A DNA stretch of 50,132 bases. Source: Deltaproteobacteria bacterium (GTDB lineage Bacteria > Desulfobacterota > Dissulfuribacteria > Dissulfuribacterales > UBA5754). The notes under the pieces are model-generated. The model did not search any database, was not told where the DNA came from, and saw only the letters and a list, made by a program, of their open reading frames with translations. Positions 1 through 7,345 of the stretch are shown piece by piece (position 1 is the stretch's first letter; each line of letters begins with the position of its first letter). The position numbers and the translations under genes were made by a program. The stretch is taken from positions 1 through 50,132 of the forward strand of contig JAINCN010000011.1 of NCBI GenBank assembly GCA_036574075.1, in the 5' to 3' direction.

Positions 1-230
1 TAATGTAGCAGTGATGCTGGAAGAAGTTGAGATGGCGCCAGGTCAACTCCTTGAAATCATGTGCCTTGCACAAGCTCCCGCAAACAGGACACGGATACAG
101 GGAACCCCGATCCGCCCCGATCGTAAGCCGAAGCTCATGGGGTACCTTCGTGGTGTCAAGAATCTGCCCCGTGATCTTCCTCAGGCTCCTCAAGCCCAAG
201 ACCCAGACTGATGATATCCCGGCTGTTCAT
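1..230 (-). pseudogene. ISL3-family transposase, N-terminal fragment, apparently frameshifted
   Basis: From an ATG at 228-230 the minus strand reads MNSRDIISLGLGLEEP, a typical ISL3 transposase start, but this frame stops at 156-158. The family-like sequence continues in another frame from about 184 to the window edge: a Cys-Pro-Val-Cys zinc-finger pair (CPVCGSLC), then KAHDFKELTWRHLNFFQHHC, the expected N-terminal zinc-binding region. A one-base insertion around 180-186 would explain the shift. ISL3 elements are not known to rely on programmed frameshifting, so this copy is probably inactive. The rest of the gene is outside the window. Confidence 0.6.
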
Positions 231-299
231 GACTTTCCTCCGTTTCGTGTGGACTTAAGCCCATTAAACTCCAAATCCACACGATACGACGAGGAGCCC
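1..299 (-). mobile_element. ISL3-like insertion sequence, one end (truncated by window edge)
   Basis: The minus strand carries the N-terminal part of an ISL3-type transposase, and the outer end of the element appears to lie near 299. There the minus strand begins GGGCTCCTCGTCGTATCG, which resembles the ends I know from ISL3 elements. The other end and any target duplication lie outside the window. The sequence to the right (300-687) is more AT-rich and non-coding, which fits an element boundary here. Confidence 0.6.
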
Positions 300-600
300 A
301 AAAAACGACCCACGAAAGGCATCTCAGTTTCATGATCGTCTCTCCTTTATCCGGTGCAACCCGCGCCGTTCATGTTTTCGTAAGGGAAAATAACATTTGC
401 CCGGACACGCAAATAACATCTCCCGCATAGGCCAAAGAAACCGTTACGCCCTTATAACGCAAGTGCCGTTATTATACGCAAAAAAAGTGCCAGGAATATT
501 CCCCAGTTTTTCGAAAAAACACCGGAGAAATGCCCTTTTATTTGAGAGTGGCGCACCAAAAAGGAAAAGGATTTCCCAAATACGAAAAATTTCTTTCCGC
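300..600. other. AT-rich non-coding stretch
   Basis: No convincing gene is seen. A 74-codon open frame at 397-621 has no ribosome site and no recognisable motif. Short direct repeats are present (AAATAACAT near 388 and 411; AAGTGCC twice between 455 and 495). This is probably the remote upstream region of the PadR gene next to the IS end. Confidence 0.4.
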
Positions 601-647
601 CTATTGACATTTTGTCAATAGATGTCTATTATCTTTTTGACAATAGA
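601..647. promoter_or_regulatory. Two inverted-repeat operators overlapping the PadR promoter
   Basis: The first dyad is CTATTGAC-N5-GTCAATAG (601-621), covering the -35 box. The second is TCTATTATC-N5-GACAATAGA (625-647, one mismatch), covering the -10 box and start point. Both have the same core (TCTATTGTC/GACAATAGA-like), so one dimeric repressor could bind both. The obvious candidate is the PadR-type protein encoded just downstream, giving autorepression. The binding itself is inferred. Confidence 0.55.
604..632 (+). promoter_or_regulatory. Sigma-70 type promoter of the PadR gene
   Basis: A perfect -35 box TTGACA (604-609) is followed after 17 bases by TATTAT (627-632), one mismatch from the -10 consensus. 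Transcription would start near 639, about 50 bases before the first possible PadR start codon. The promoter is embedded in two inverted repeats. Confidence 0.7.
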
Positions 648-687
648 TGATATCCGGCGCCGCAGGCATTGAGATTTAGGCGGCCCG

Positions 688-1071
688 GTGGAAGGGAAAA
701 TCGTGCGGGCAAGGCGCGGAAGAAAATGGCAGGATGGCGGGCCGGCTATCCCGGTTCCCGGGATGCTCGAGGCTATCCTCTTGATGCACCTGCGCGGAGG
801 GCCGGCCCATGGCTATGATCTTGCTGCGCGGCTTGCAGAAGGCGGTTTCTCAAGACTCAACCCGGGACTTGTCTACCGTGCCTTGCGCGGGATGGAAGAG
901 CTCGGGTGGATCCGTTCCGCCTGGGACGGCGAGTCGTCTTATGGCCCTCCACGCAGGGTCTATTCCCTTGCACCACCAGGCGAGCAGGCCATGGGGGATC
1001 TGGTCCGGGGCCTTCAGGAGATCCGCAGACTGATCGACGATGTGATCGCCGCTTATGAGCGGCAGATCTGA
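688..1071 (+). CDS. PadR-family transcriptional regulator
   Basis: This 127-residue protein looks like a PadR-type winged-helix repressor. Key parts are the helix-turn-helix region with HGYDLAARL around residues 40-48, the NPGLVYRALRGMEELGWI segment typical of PadR recognition helix and wing start, and a C-terminal helix likely used for dimerisation. The listed start is GTG at 688. A second in-frame GTG at 703 has a better placed purine-rich site (GGAAGG) and may be the true start, giving 122 residues. The gene lies directly behind a promoter with two dyads, so it probably represses itself and perhaps the DUF5320-like gene 57 bases downstream. The effector is unknown. Confidence 0.75.
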   Translation: MEGKIVRARRGRKWQDGGPAIPVPGMLEAILLMHLRGGPAHGYDLAARLAEGGFSRLNPGLVYRALRGMEELGWIRSAWDGESSYGPPRRVYSLAPPGEQAMGDLVRGLQEIRRLIDDVIAAYERQI

Positions 1072-1128
1072 CGGAGCGGGCAACAAATGGCCCGTTCATT
1101 ACAAAAAACGAAAAAAGGAGGTAACACA

Positions 1129-1449
1129 ATGCCACGAGGAGACAGAACAGGACCGCTTGGCATGGGCCCCATGACAGGTTGGGGCCGGGGATTTTGTGCG
1201 GGATATCGGACCGCCGGTTTCAGGGGTTTTGGTTACGGACGCGGCCTTGGCGCCTTTGGACGTGGCCGGGGCATGGGCCCGGGCTGGGGCTTTGGTCCGG
1301 GATACTGGTGGACCGCGCCGGGTCCGGTGTCTCAGGCCGATGAGCTTTCATCCCTCAAGGACGAGGGACAGCGGCTCCGGGATGCCCTTGAGGCTGTAGA
1401 AAGGCGCATCCAGGATCTCGAAAGGGCCTCGTCAGGGCAGGAGAAATGA
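1129..1449 (+). CDS. DUF5320-like Gly/Arg-rich small protein
   Basis: A 106-residue protein opens with MPRGDRTGPLGMGPMTG, the signature start of a small protein family (DUF5320) common in anaerobes. An aromatic and glycine-rich middle section (GRG, FGYGRG, GPGW repeats) follows. The last 35 residues form a charged helix, probably a coiled coil (SLKDEGQRLRDALEAVERRI). The start at 1129 is chosen because a strong AAAGGAGGT site lies about eight bases upstream; the longer open frame from 1087 lacks this. Family members often sit near NifX/NifB-like iron-molybdenum cofactor proteins, but none is here. Function unknown; probably cotranscribed with the PadR gene. Confidence 0.75.
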   Translation: MPRGDRTGPLGMGPMTGWGRGFCAGYRTAGFRGFGYGRGLGAFGRGRGMGPGWGFGPGYWWTAPGPVSQADELSSLKDEGQRLRDALEAVERRIQDLERASSGQEK

Positions 1450-1498
1450 TGCCCTGACCCTGTGACCGGCAGGCCTTTTTCGGTATAGTTGGGTGGAC

Positions 1499-1532
1499 CG
1501 CTCATGAAGGGCCTGTAGGGCCTTTATGAGCG
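1499..1532 (+). promoter_or_regulatory. Hairpin over the start of the Hsp70-family gene
   Basis: CGCTCATGAAGG (1499-1510) pairs with CCTTTATGAGCG (1521-1532), one G-T wobble, leaving a 10-base loop. The possible ribosome site AGGG lies in the loop and the ATG at 1526 in the right arm. No run of T follows, so it is not a classical terminator. It could limit translation from the 1526 start, or the true start could be the ATG at 1547 beyond the hairpin. Confidence 0.4.
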
Positions 1533-4363
1533 ATCCGCCCTTTCTCATGAAAAACCGATACATCGTTGGGATAGATCTCGGGACCACTAACTCTGCTGTA
1601 GGGTACGTGGACCTCCATGATGCCGCCCCAGGGGCCATTCGCATCCTGACCTTCAGGATCCCCCAGCTCGTTTCCCAGGGCTGGGTTGCAGATCGCCCAG
1701 CCCTCCCATCCTTTCTCTATCTTCCGGCGGAACACGAACTTGCCGCTGGCGCCCTTTCCCTTCCCTGGGACCGGGAGAGGCGCTACGCCGTCGGCGTCTA
1801 TGCCCGGGATCAGGGTCCGAACTGCCCCGGACGTCTCGTTTCATCCGCCAAGAGCTGGCTCTGCCACGGCGGCGTGGACCGGGATGCACCCATCCTCCCC
1901 TGGGAGGCCGGGGACGATGTGGCGAAGGTCTCGCCGGTCACGGCCTCGGCCCGCTATCTCCAGCACATGAGGGAGGCATGGGATCATGTCATGCCCGCTC
2001 CCCTTGCCGAACAGAAGGTGGTTCTCACGGTCCCGGCCTCTTTTGATGAAGTGGCCCGGGAGCTTACGCTCCGGGCGGCCCGTGAGGCAGGGCTGCCCGA
2101 AGTCGTACTTCTCGAGGAGCCCCTTGCCGCCTTCTATGCCTGGCTATCCGGTCACGAACAGGACTGGCAGGGGCATCTCGCGTCTGGTGAGGTCCTCCTT
2201 GTCTGCGATGTCGGGGGAGGGACCACGGACTTCAGCCTCATCGCCTGCGACGAGGCAGACGGCTCCCCTCGGCTCGAACGGATCGCTGTCGGGGATCATC
2301 TCCTCCTGGGTGGCGACAACATGGATCTTGCCCTTGCTCACATAGCCGAGAGGTCCATCGGCCGGGAGCTTGATGCCAGAAGGTGGCGCTCCCTCGTCCA
2401 CCAGTGCCGCAAGGCCAAGGAAGACCTTCTCGGGGAGGACGCCCCGCGCGAGGCCGTCGTCCGCATCGCAGGCTTGGGCAGGTCTGTCGTGGGGGGCACC
2501 CTTGTAGGCCGGATCTCTCGAGACGAGGCCATCTCCGCCATTCTCGAAGGCTTTTTCCCAGGCGGCAGGGCTGCATCTTCCTTTCCGGAGCCCGGGTCCC
2601 TCCCGGCCCAAAGGGAATCTGGCCTTCCCTACGAGCAGGACACGGCAGTCACCCGGCATCTCTTTCGGTTCATCTCCAGCCATGGAACAGGCAGGATGCC
2701 TGGAACAGTGCTCTTTAACGGCGGGGCCCTGCTTCCGCGTGTCCTTCGGGACCGCATCCTCGATGCCGTTTCGACCTGGTCTGGCAGGCAGGTCAGGGAA
2801 CTCGAGAGCGTCTCCCTGGATCTGGCCGTTTCCATAGGCGCGGTCTATTCCGGGCTGGTACGGGAGGGCCTGGGGCTGCGGGTGGGAGGGGGCTCTGCCC
2901 GCTCCTACTATATCGGAGTTGGCACAGAGGAAGGCGCTGCCGGAAGGACCGCGCAGGCGGTCTGTCTCGTGGAGCAAGGGACCGAGGAGGGGGAGGACGT
3001 GGAGATCGTTCAGCCATTCCATGTGAGGGCGAACCGACCGGTCCGGTTTTCCCTTTACAGCTCCACGACGAGAAAGGGGGACCGGGCCGGTGATGTGGTC
3101 GATGTGGACAAGGATTTCGTGGCCCTCCCGCCGGTCCAGACCGTGCTTCGGTATGGGAAAAAGGACCTGGATCGAACCATTCCGGTCCGCGTCGGGGCCC
3201 AGGTGACGCCCATAGGGACCCTCGAGTTCTATTGCGAGTCCCGCGAAAGCCCTCACCGGTGGCGTCTCCAGTTTCAACTCCGCGGGACCGGAAAGGAAGG
3301 TCCTGCGACTGCGTCTGGAGTGGAGGGCGTTCGCGTGGCCCCAATCGCCGCCCAGGAGAAAGAAGTTGAAGGCCTGTCGGAGAGGGACCGGCTCGCCCTG
3401 GAGGAGGCGGTAAAGGCCGTCCGGCTGTGCTTCTGCAGGACAGAGGCTGGGGATGCCATCTCTCCGGGGGAACTGGCAGGGCGGATTGCCTCTGAGATGG
3501 GCATGGAAAAGGAGCTCTGGTCAGTGCCGGTCATCAGGGCCATCGCGGATGTGTGCCTTGAGGTCAGGGCCGGAAGGGCATTATCCAGAGAGCACGAGGA
3601 ACGGTGGTTTAACCTGGCGGGCTTTTGTCTCAGGCCAGGCACGGGTGAGGCCATGGATCCATGGCGCATCAAGAAGGTCTGGCCCCTTTTCTTTGAGGGG
3701 CTCTTTTTCCCGCGCGAGGTATCCGTTCGTCTCCAGTGGTGGATCTTCTGGCGAAGGATTGCAGCCGGGCTCGGATCCGGCCAGCAGACCCAGTTTTACG
3801 CCACCATTGCCCCTGTTCTCGTCCCTGCTGCGGCCTCGAGAGGCCGGAAAAGGGCCAAGGCCAGGCCTCCCCGGGTCACGCCCGAGGAGCGGCGCCAGAT
3901 GTTTCTCTTTGCCGCGGGTCTCGAGAGGCTTGATGTCTCTGCAAAGATCGATCTTGGCCGTGCGATTCTTGCAGAACTCGGCCGGGACCATACCTGGCCG
4001 GGCTGGCTATGGTCCCTTTCCCGAATCGCTGCGCGCGAACCCCTTTACGGCCCGGTGAACAAGACCGTCCCGCCCGGTGAGGCGGGCGAGTGGCTGAAGG
4101 CCCTCATGGGCATGCGCCTTCTTGCCGGACGAAGGACCGAAGAGGCATGCCTTGCCATGGCCAGGCTCACCGGGGACCGGACCAGGGACCTTGCCCCAGC
4201 CGTCCGTAACGACCTCTTCCGCTGGCTTTCCAACCGCGGATCCCGCATCTCTGATCTCACCCCACTTATCCAGGTCGTGCCCATCGAACGGAATGAACGG
4301 GAAAGCGCCTTTGGAGAGGCCCTGCCCGAGGGACTGCTCATCTTGCGGGAAGGTTCAGCGTGA
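1526..4363 (+). CDS. Long Hsp70-family (DnaK-like) protein
   Basis: The N-terminal half is an actin-like ATPase of the Hsp70 type: phosphate-1 motif DLGTTNSAV at residues 17-25, phosphate-2 motif CDVGGGTTDFSL near 226-237, adenosine motif LFNGGALLPR near 395-404. At 945 residues it is about 300 longer than DnaK. The C-terminal half lacks the usual EEVD-type tail and resembles the extra region of large Hsp70-like proteins (DUF3731 type). It is probably a cytoplasmic ATP-driven chaperone with unknown clients; no DnaJ or GrpE gene is nearby. The start could also be ATG 1547, which begins right before the ATPase domain. The downstream DUF3592 gene overlaps its stop by four bases. Confidence 0.8.
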   Translation: MSDPPFLMKNRYIVGIDLGTTNSAVGYVDLHDAAPGAIRILTFRIPQLVSQGWVADRPALPSFLYLPAEHELAAGALSLPWDRERRYAVGVYARDQGPNCPGRLVSSAKSWLCHGGVDRDAPILPWEAGDDVAKVSPVTASARYLQHMREAWDHVMPAPLAEQKVVLTVPASFDEVARELTLRAAREAGLPEVVLLEEPLAAFYAWLSGHEQDWQGHLASGEVLLVCDVGGGTTDFSLIACDEADGSPRLERIAVGDHLLLGGDNMDLALAHIAERSIGRELDARRWRSLVHQCRKAKEDLLGEDAPREAVVRIAGLGRSVVGGTLVGRISRDEAISAILEGFFPGGRAASSFPEPGSLPAQRESGLPYEQDTAVTRHLFRFISSHGTGRMPGTVLFNGGALLPRVLRDRILDAVSTWSGRQVRELESVSLDLAVSIGAVYSGLVREGLGLRVGGGSARSYYIGVGTEEGAAGRTAQAVCLVEQGTEEGEDVEIVQPFHVRANRPVRFSLYSSTTRKGDRAGDVVDVDKDFVALPPVQTVLRYGKKDLDRTIPVRVGAQVTPIGTLEFYCESRESPHRWRLQFQLRGTGKEGPATASGVEGVRVAPIAAQEKEVEGLSERDRLALEEAVKAVRLCFCRTEAGDAISPGELAGRIASEMGMEKELWSVPVIRAIADVCLEVRAGRALSREHEERWFNLAGFCLRPGTGEAMDPWRIKKVWPLFFEGLFFPREVSVRLQWWIFWRRIAAGLGSGQQTQFYATIAPVLVPAAASRGRKRAKARPPRVTPEERRQMFLFAAGLERLDVSAKIDLGRAILAELGRDHTWPGWLWSLSRIAAREPLYGPVNKTVPPGEAGEWLKALMGMRLLAGRRTEEACLAMARLTGDRTRDLAPAVRNDLFRWLSNRGSRISDLTPLIQVVPIERNERESAFGEALPEGLLILREGSA

Positions 4364-4821
4364 GCGTACGACATATCTTTCTCTTCCTTTTTCTTGGTCT
4401 CGGGCTCTGGTCCCTTGCGAGCGGCACCATGAAGGCCGCAGAGGGCCTTGCGGCCCGCTCCTGGCCGTCCGCTGAGGGCCGGGTGATCCAGTCCCGGATC
4501 GAGGAGTTCTATTCACATCAGAGGTTTCGATTTCGAAGGCTCTGTTTCCGCATCGACTATCTCTACCTCCTGGGAGGGACTGTGTACGAGGGGCATCGAG
4601 TGAACGCAGGGTGGTCCTGCTTCGGTTCCGAGGACCTGATGCAGGGGCGCCTCGTCCGCTATCCCGTGGGCGCGAAGGTCCGGGTCTTTTACGATCCGAA
4701 AAGGCCTGATCGCGCCCTCCTCGAACCCGGTCTTGACTGGACCGTCTTTTTCCAGTGGGGACTCGGGGTGATGGGCGTCTCAGCTGGGCTTCCCCTTTTC
4801 AGGCGAAAGAGGGCTGCTTGA
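4360..4821 (+). CDS. DUF3592 membrane protein
   Basis: A 153-residue protein has an N-terminal hydrophobic helix (about 5-22), a soluble beta-rich middle domain, and a second membrane helix near 129-146 before a short basic tail. The segment YPVGAKVRVFYDPKRPDRA followed by a Leu-Glu-Pro-Gly turn is the hallmark of DUF3592. The soluble domain should lie outside the cytoplasm. It starts with GTG overlapping the Hsp70 gene stop (GTGA), so translation of the two is coupled. No biochemical function is established for the family. Confidence 0.8.
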   Translation: MSVRHIFLFLFLGLGLWSLASGTMKAAEGLAARSWPSAEGRVIQSRIEEFYSHQRFRFRRLCFRIDYLYLLGGTVYEGHRVNAGWSCFGSEDLMQGRLVRYPVGAKVRVFYDPKRPDRALLEPGLDWTVFFQWGLGVMGVSAGLPLFRRKRAA

Positions 4822-4823
4822 GC

Positions 4824-5477
4824 ATGCGGGTCATCCTGATAGGACTTGTCACCCTTTGCGGAAGGATAGGTCCGGGCATCATGGGAAGCGCCTTTGACAG
4901 GCGGCGTCTCGAGGATGCGAGGGCCGCGACCGGCGCAAGCCTCATGGGCGCCGGGACCCTCAGGGCCGGAGATCCGGAGATGCGCGGGCCGGGCGGGGTC
5001 CACATTCCGGGACGCATCCGGGCCATCATAACCGCATCGGGCAGGATCCCGGTAGAGGGAAAGGCCCTTTTCCAGAACGGTTCCAGGCCCATAGTGTTCA
5101 CCGGCAGGGATCGGGCGGATGCCCTCAGACAGGATCTCGGCTCCCGCGCCGAGGTCGTTTCCCTGCCTTCAGGGGCCTGCGGCCTTTCGGTCCGCAAGGC
5201 CATTGAACACCTTGGGGCCTGCGGCGCCCGGTCCGTCATAATCGAGGGCGGCGCCCGCCTCAACTATTCGGCCCTGGCCGAAGGGGTCGTGGACGAGATC
5301 CTTCTCACCCTCTCCCCACGGATCTCAGGGGAGATCGGGGCGCCTTCCCTTGCCGATGGCATTCGCTCCCTTTACGACCCCTTGGGCAGGTTCGAACTTG
5401 CCGAATGCCGACCCGTGCCCGAGACCGGGGAGGTCTTTCTTCGATATATAATCAGAGCGGGGCAGCAAAATGGCTGA
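4824..5477 (+). CDS. RibD C-terminal-domain (dihydrofolate reductase-like) reductase
   Basis: The 217-residue product matches the reductase domain of RibD, which uses NADPH to reduce the ribosylamino pyrimidine in riboflavin synthesis. Features seen are the N-terminal strand MRVILIGLVTLCGRI, the GASLMGAGTLRA motif near 32-43, and the cofactor-binding IIEGGARLN near 140-148. The deaminase half of RibD is absent. Stand-alone forms act in riboflavin or related pteridine reductions, so the substrate is uncertain. The start is ATG 4824, two bases after the previous stop; a longer frame from 4755 would run deep into the DUF3592 gene. Its end overlaps the PP-loop gene by eight bases. Confidence 0.75.
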   Translation: MRVILIGLVTLCGRIGPGIMGSAFDRRRLEDARAATGASLMGAGTLRAGDPEMRGPGGVHIPGRIRAIITASGRIPVEGKALFQNGSRPIVFTGRDRADALRQDLGSRAEVVSLPSGACGLSVRKAIEHLGACGARSVIIEGGARLNYSALAEGVVDEILLTLSPRISGEIGAPSLADGIRSLYDPLGRFELAECRPVPETGEVFLRYIIRAGQQNG

Positions 5478-6219
5478 AAGACAGGACATGGCCATTCTTT
5501 ACTCAGGCGGGACTGATTCCCTTTCCCTTTACGCACTTGCGGCCCGGGGCGGGCATCCTGCCATTTTCCGCCCTGTCCGGATCCATCTCCTCCACATGCT
5601 CAACGGCATGGGGCGATTTCCGGACTTTCCAGAGACGCGCCTGCGTGTGGCAGAGGGGATCCTGAAGGCCCAGGTCCCGCCGGGCGATGCCTTCCCTGAG
5701 ACCGTTTACGTGGAGCTCGACGCAGGAAGGCTCTTTCAGGGCCTATGGCTCGACCGCTTCGAGGAACTCATGCCCCGCTACAACGGAAAGAATCTGGTCT
5801 GTGTGGCCTGCAAGCTCGCCATGCACGCACGGGCCATACTCTACTGCGTCGAACATCTCGTGCCGGTCGTACTTGCGGGCTACACCCGTAAACAGGGCCA
5901 TTTCCCAGAGCAGACCCCGACCTTCATGGACCGGATCGCGGGGCTCTCCGCACGGTTCGGGATCACAACGCGCTATCCCCTCTATGAGGAGGCGGACTCC
6001 GAGACGGTCATCCGGCACCTCCTTGAGGATTTCGGTCTTCCATCCACGGGCGGCGGTGAGCGAAAGTGCCTATTTTGCCAGACCCTTACCACTGCGACCG
6101 AGGAGGAGATCGGCTCATACCTCGACGACATGATCCCTCGCATCGAGACCTATCTGGGGCACAAACTCGAGGGGCGGGTCAAGGAGGCTGCCCAATGCTT
6201 TCCGCCCGGAAGGGCGTAA
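5470..6219 (+). CDS. PP-loop ATP-pyrophosphatase-superfamily protein with two CxxC pairs
   Basis: The 249-residue protein has the PP-loop ATP motif SGGTDS at residues 12-17, as in QueC, TtcA, ThiI and other enzymes that adenylate a substrate before nitrogen or sulfur transfer. Two cysteine pairs are visible: CVAC near 111-114 and CLFC near 200-203. These could bind zinc or an iron-sulfur cluster, or carry sulfur. I cannot assign it to a known pathway: it lacks the typical QueC C-terminal cysteine pattern and has no tRNA-binding domain I recognise. It overlaps the RibD-like gene by eight bases, so the two are translated together and may act in one pathway. Confidence 0.65.
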   Translation: MAERQDMAILYSGGTDSLSLYALAARGGHPAIFRPVRIHLLHMLNGMGRFPDFPETRLRVAEGILKAQVPPGDAFPETVYVELDAGRLFQGLWLDRFEELMPRYNGKNLVCVACKLAMHARAILYCVEHLVPVVLAGYTRKQGHFPEQTPTFMDRIAGLSARFGITTRYPLYEEADSETVIRHLLEDFGLPSTGGGERKCLFCQTLTTATEEEIGSYLDDMIPRIETYLGHKLEGRVKEAAQCFPPGRA

Positions 6220-6241
6220 GGCCTTGGGCAGCGGAAAGACC

Positions 6242-7345
6242 GTGAACAAGATGGTCTCTGCCCCGAATCTGCATGGTCTGATCGAATCGGCCATTCGGGA
6301 TGGGATCTTCCCAGGCTGCTCCCTCGTCGTGTCGGAAGGTCCGGGCAGGAGGAGGATCGAGAGGTCATGGGGGAGGCTCACATATGCCCCGTGGTCGCCT
6401 GAGGTGACGCCCGGGACGATCTTTGATCTCGCATCCCTCACCAAGCCCCTTGCGGTTGCAATGCCCTTGGCTGTTCTCGTGGCTCAGGGGGTGATCGGTC
6501 TTGATACCCGCATTTCCCACGTCCTCCCTGGGTCGCGGGCAGTGTCTGTTGGGCGGTTGACCCTTGGAAGGCTCCTCTGCCACACCGGCGGCCTTGCCCC
6601 TATGAGGCCCCTGCATGAAAGACTCGAGACCCTACCGCCCGAGGCCCGAAGAGAGGCCCTCCTCGCCATGCTTCTTGAGGAGGAGGCGGATCCGTCCTGC
6701 CAGGTGGCGGTCTATTCGGACCTGGGCTATCTCCTTCTCGGTTTTGTTATCGAAGAGGTCACAGGCCTCAGACTCGACGCAGCTGCACGCAACCTGGTCT
6801 TTTCCCCCTTTGGGGCCCCTGATCTCTCTTTCGGCCCCCTGAGCGGCCTTCCATCGAAAGGGGTGGCCCCGTCTGGATTCTGCCCGCGCCGGAAAAGGGT
6901 CCTCTGGGGTGAGGTCCACGACCCGAATGCCTGGGCAGCAGGCGGGATCGCCGGCCATGCAGGGCTCTTTGGGAGTGCCCAGGCCGTCGCCTCGGCCCTT
7001 GAATCGCTCCTTGCCATATTCCAGGGCAGCATGGAAATAAACGGGCTCTCTCGATGGGTCCTAAGGGAGTTTTTCCGCCGCCAGGGACTGGATCCCGCTT
7101 CCACGTGGGCCCTCGGGTTCGATACGCCGTCCCCGGGCCGGTCTTCGGCCGGAAGGATGTTCTCGCCCGAAAGCGTAGGTCACCTGGGATACACTGGGAC
7201 ATCCTTCTGGATGGATCTTGCAGACGGAATCATCGTGGTTTTTCTGTCAAATCGCACCTTTCCCCACGATACCGAAGGCTCGAGGCTCGCCATGAAGGCC
7301 TTTCGTCCCCTTCTTCATGACCTGGTACGAGAGGAATGCGTCTGA
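6242..7345 (+). CDS. Serine hydrolase of the beta-lactamase/class C penicillin-binding family
   Basis: The protein belongs to the beta-lactamase-related serine hydrolases (COG1680 type). The nucleophile motif SLTK lies near residues 65-68, YSDLGY near 157-162 supplies the catalytic Tyr in place of the usual Tyr-Ser-Asn, and an HTGG motif lies between them. A late GHLGYTGT stretch fits the KTG-box position. No clear signal peptide is seen, so it may be cytoplasmic; members include esterases, D-aminopeptidases and peptidoglycan hydrolases. The start is uncertain: GTG 6242 is given, but TTG 6224 and ATG 6251 are also in frame. The stop overlaps the next start (TGATG). Confidence 0.75.
   Translation: MNKMVSAPNLHGLIESAIRDGIFPGCSLVVSEGPGRRRIERSWGRLTYAPWSPEVTPGTIFDLASLTKPLAVAMPLAVLVAQGVIGLDTRISHVLPGSRAVSVGRLTLGRLLCHTGGLAPMRPLHERLETLPPEARREALLAMLLEEEADPSCQVAVYSDLGYLLLGFVIEEVTGLRLDAAARNLVFSPFGAPDLSFGPLSGLPSKGVAPSGFCPRRKRVLWGEVHDPNAWAAGGIAGHAGLFGSAQAVASALESLLAIFQGSMEINGLSRWVLREFFRRQGLDPASTWALGFDTPSPGRSSAGRMFSPESVGHLGYTGTSFWMDLADGIIVVFLSNRTFPHDTEGSRLAMKAFRPLLHDLVREECV

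Noticed and set aside
397-621. 74-codon open frame before the PadR promoter
   Set aside because: It ends within the promoter dyads, has no ribosome site and shows no family resemblance.
2144-3277. Long minus-strand open frame (377 codons) inside the Hsp70 gene
   Set aside because: It is the shadow of a GC-rich gene on the other strand, with no motifs, low-complexity residue use and no ribosome site.
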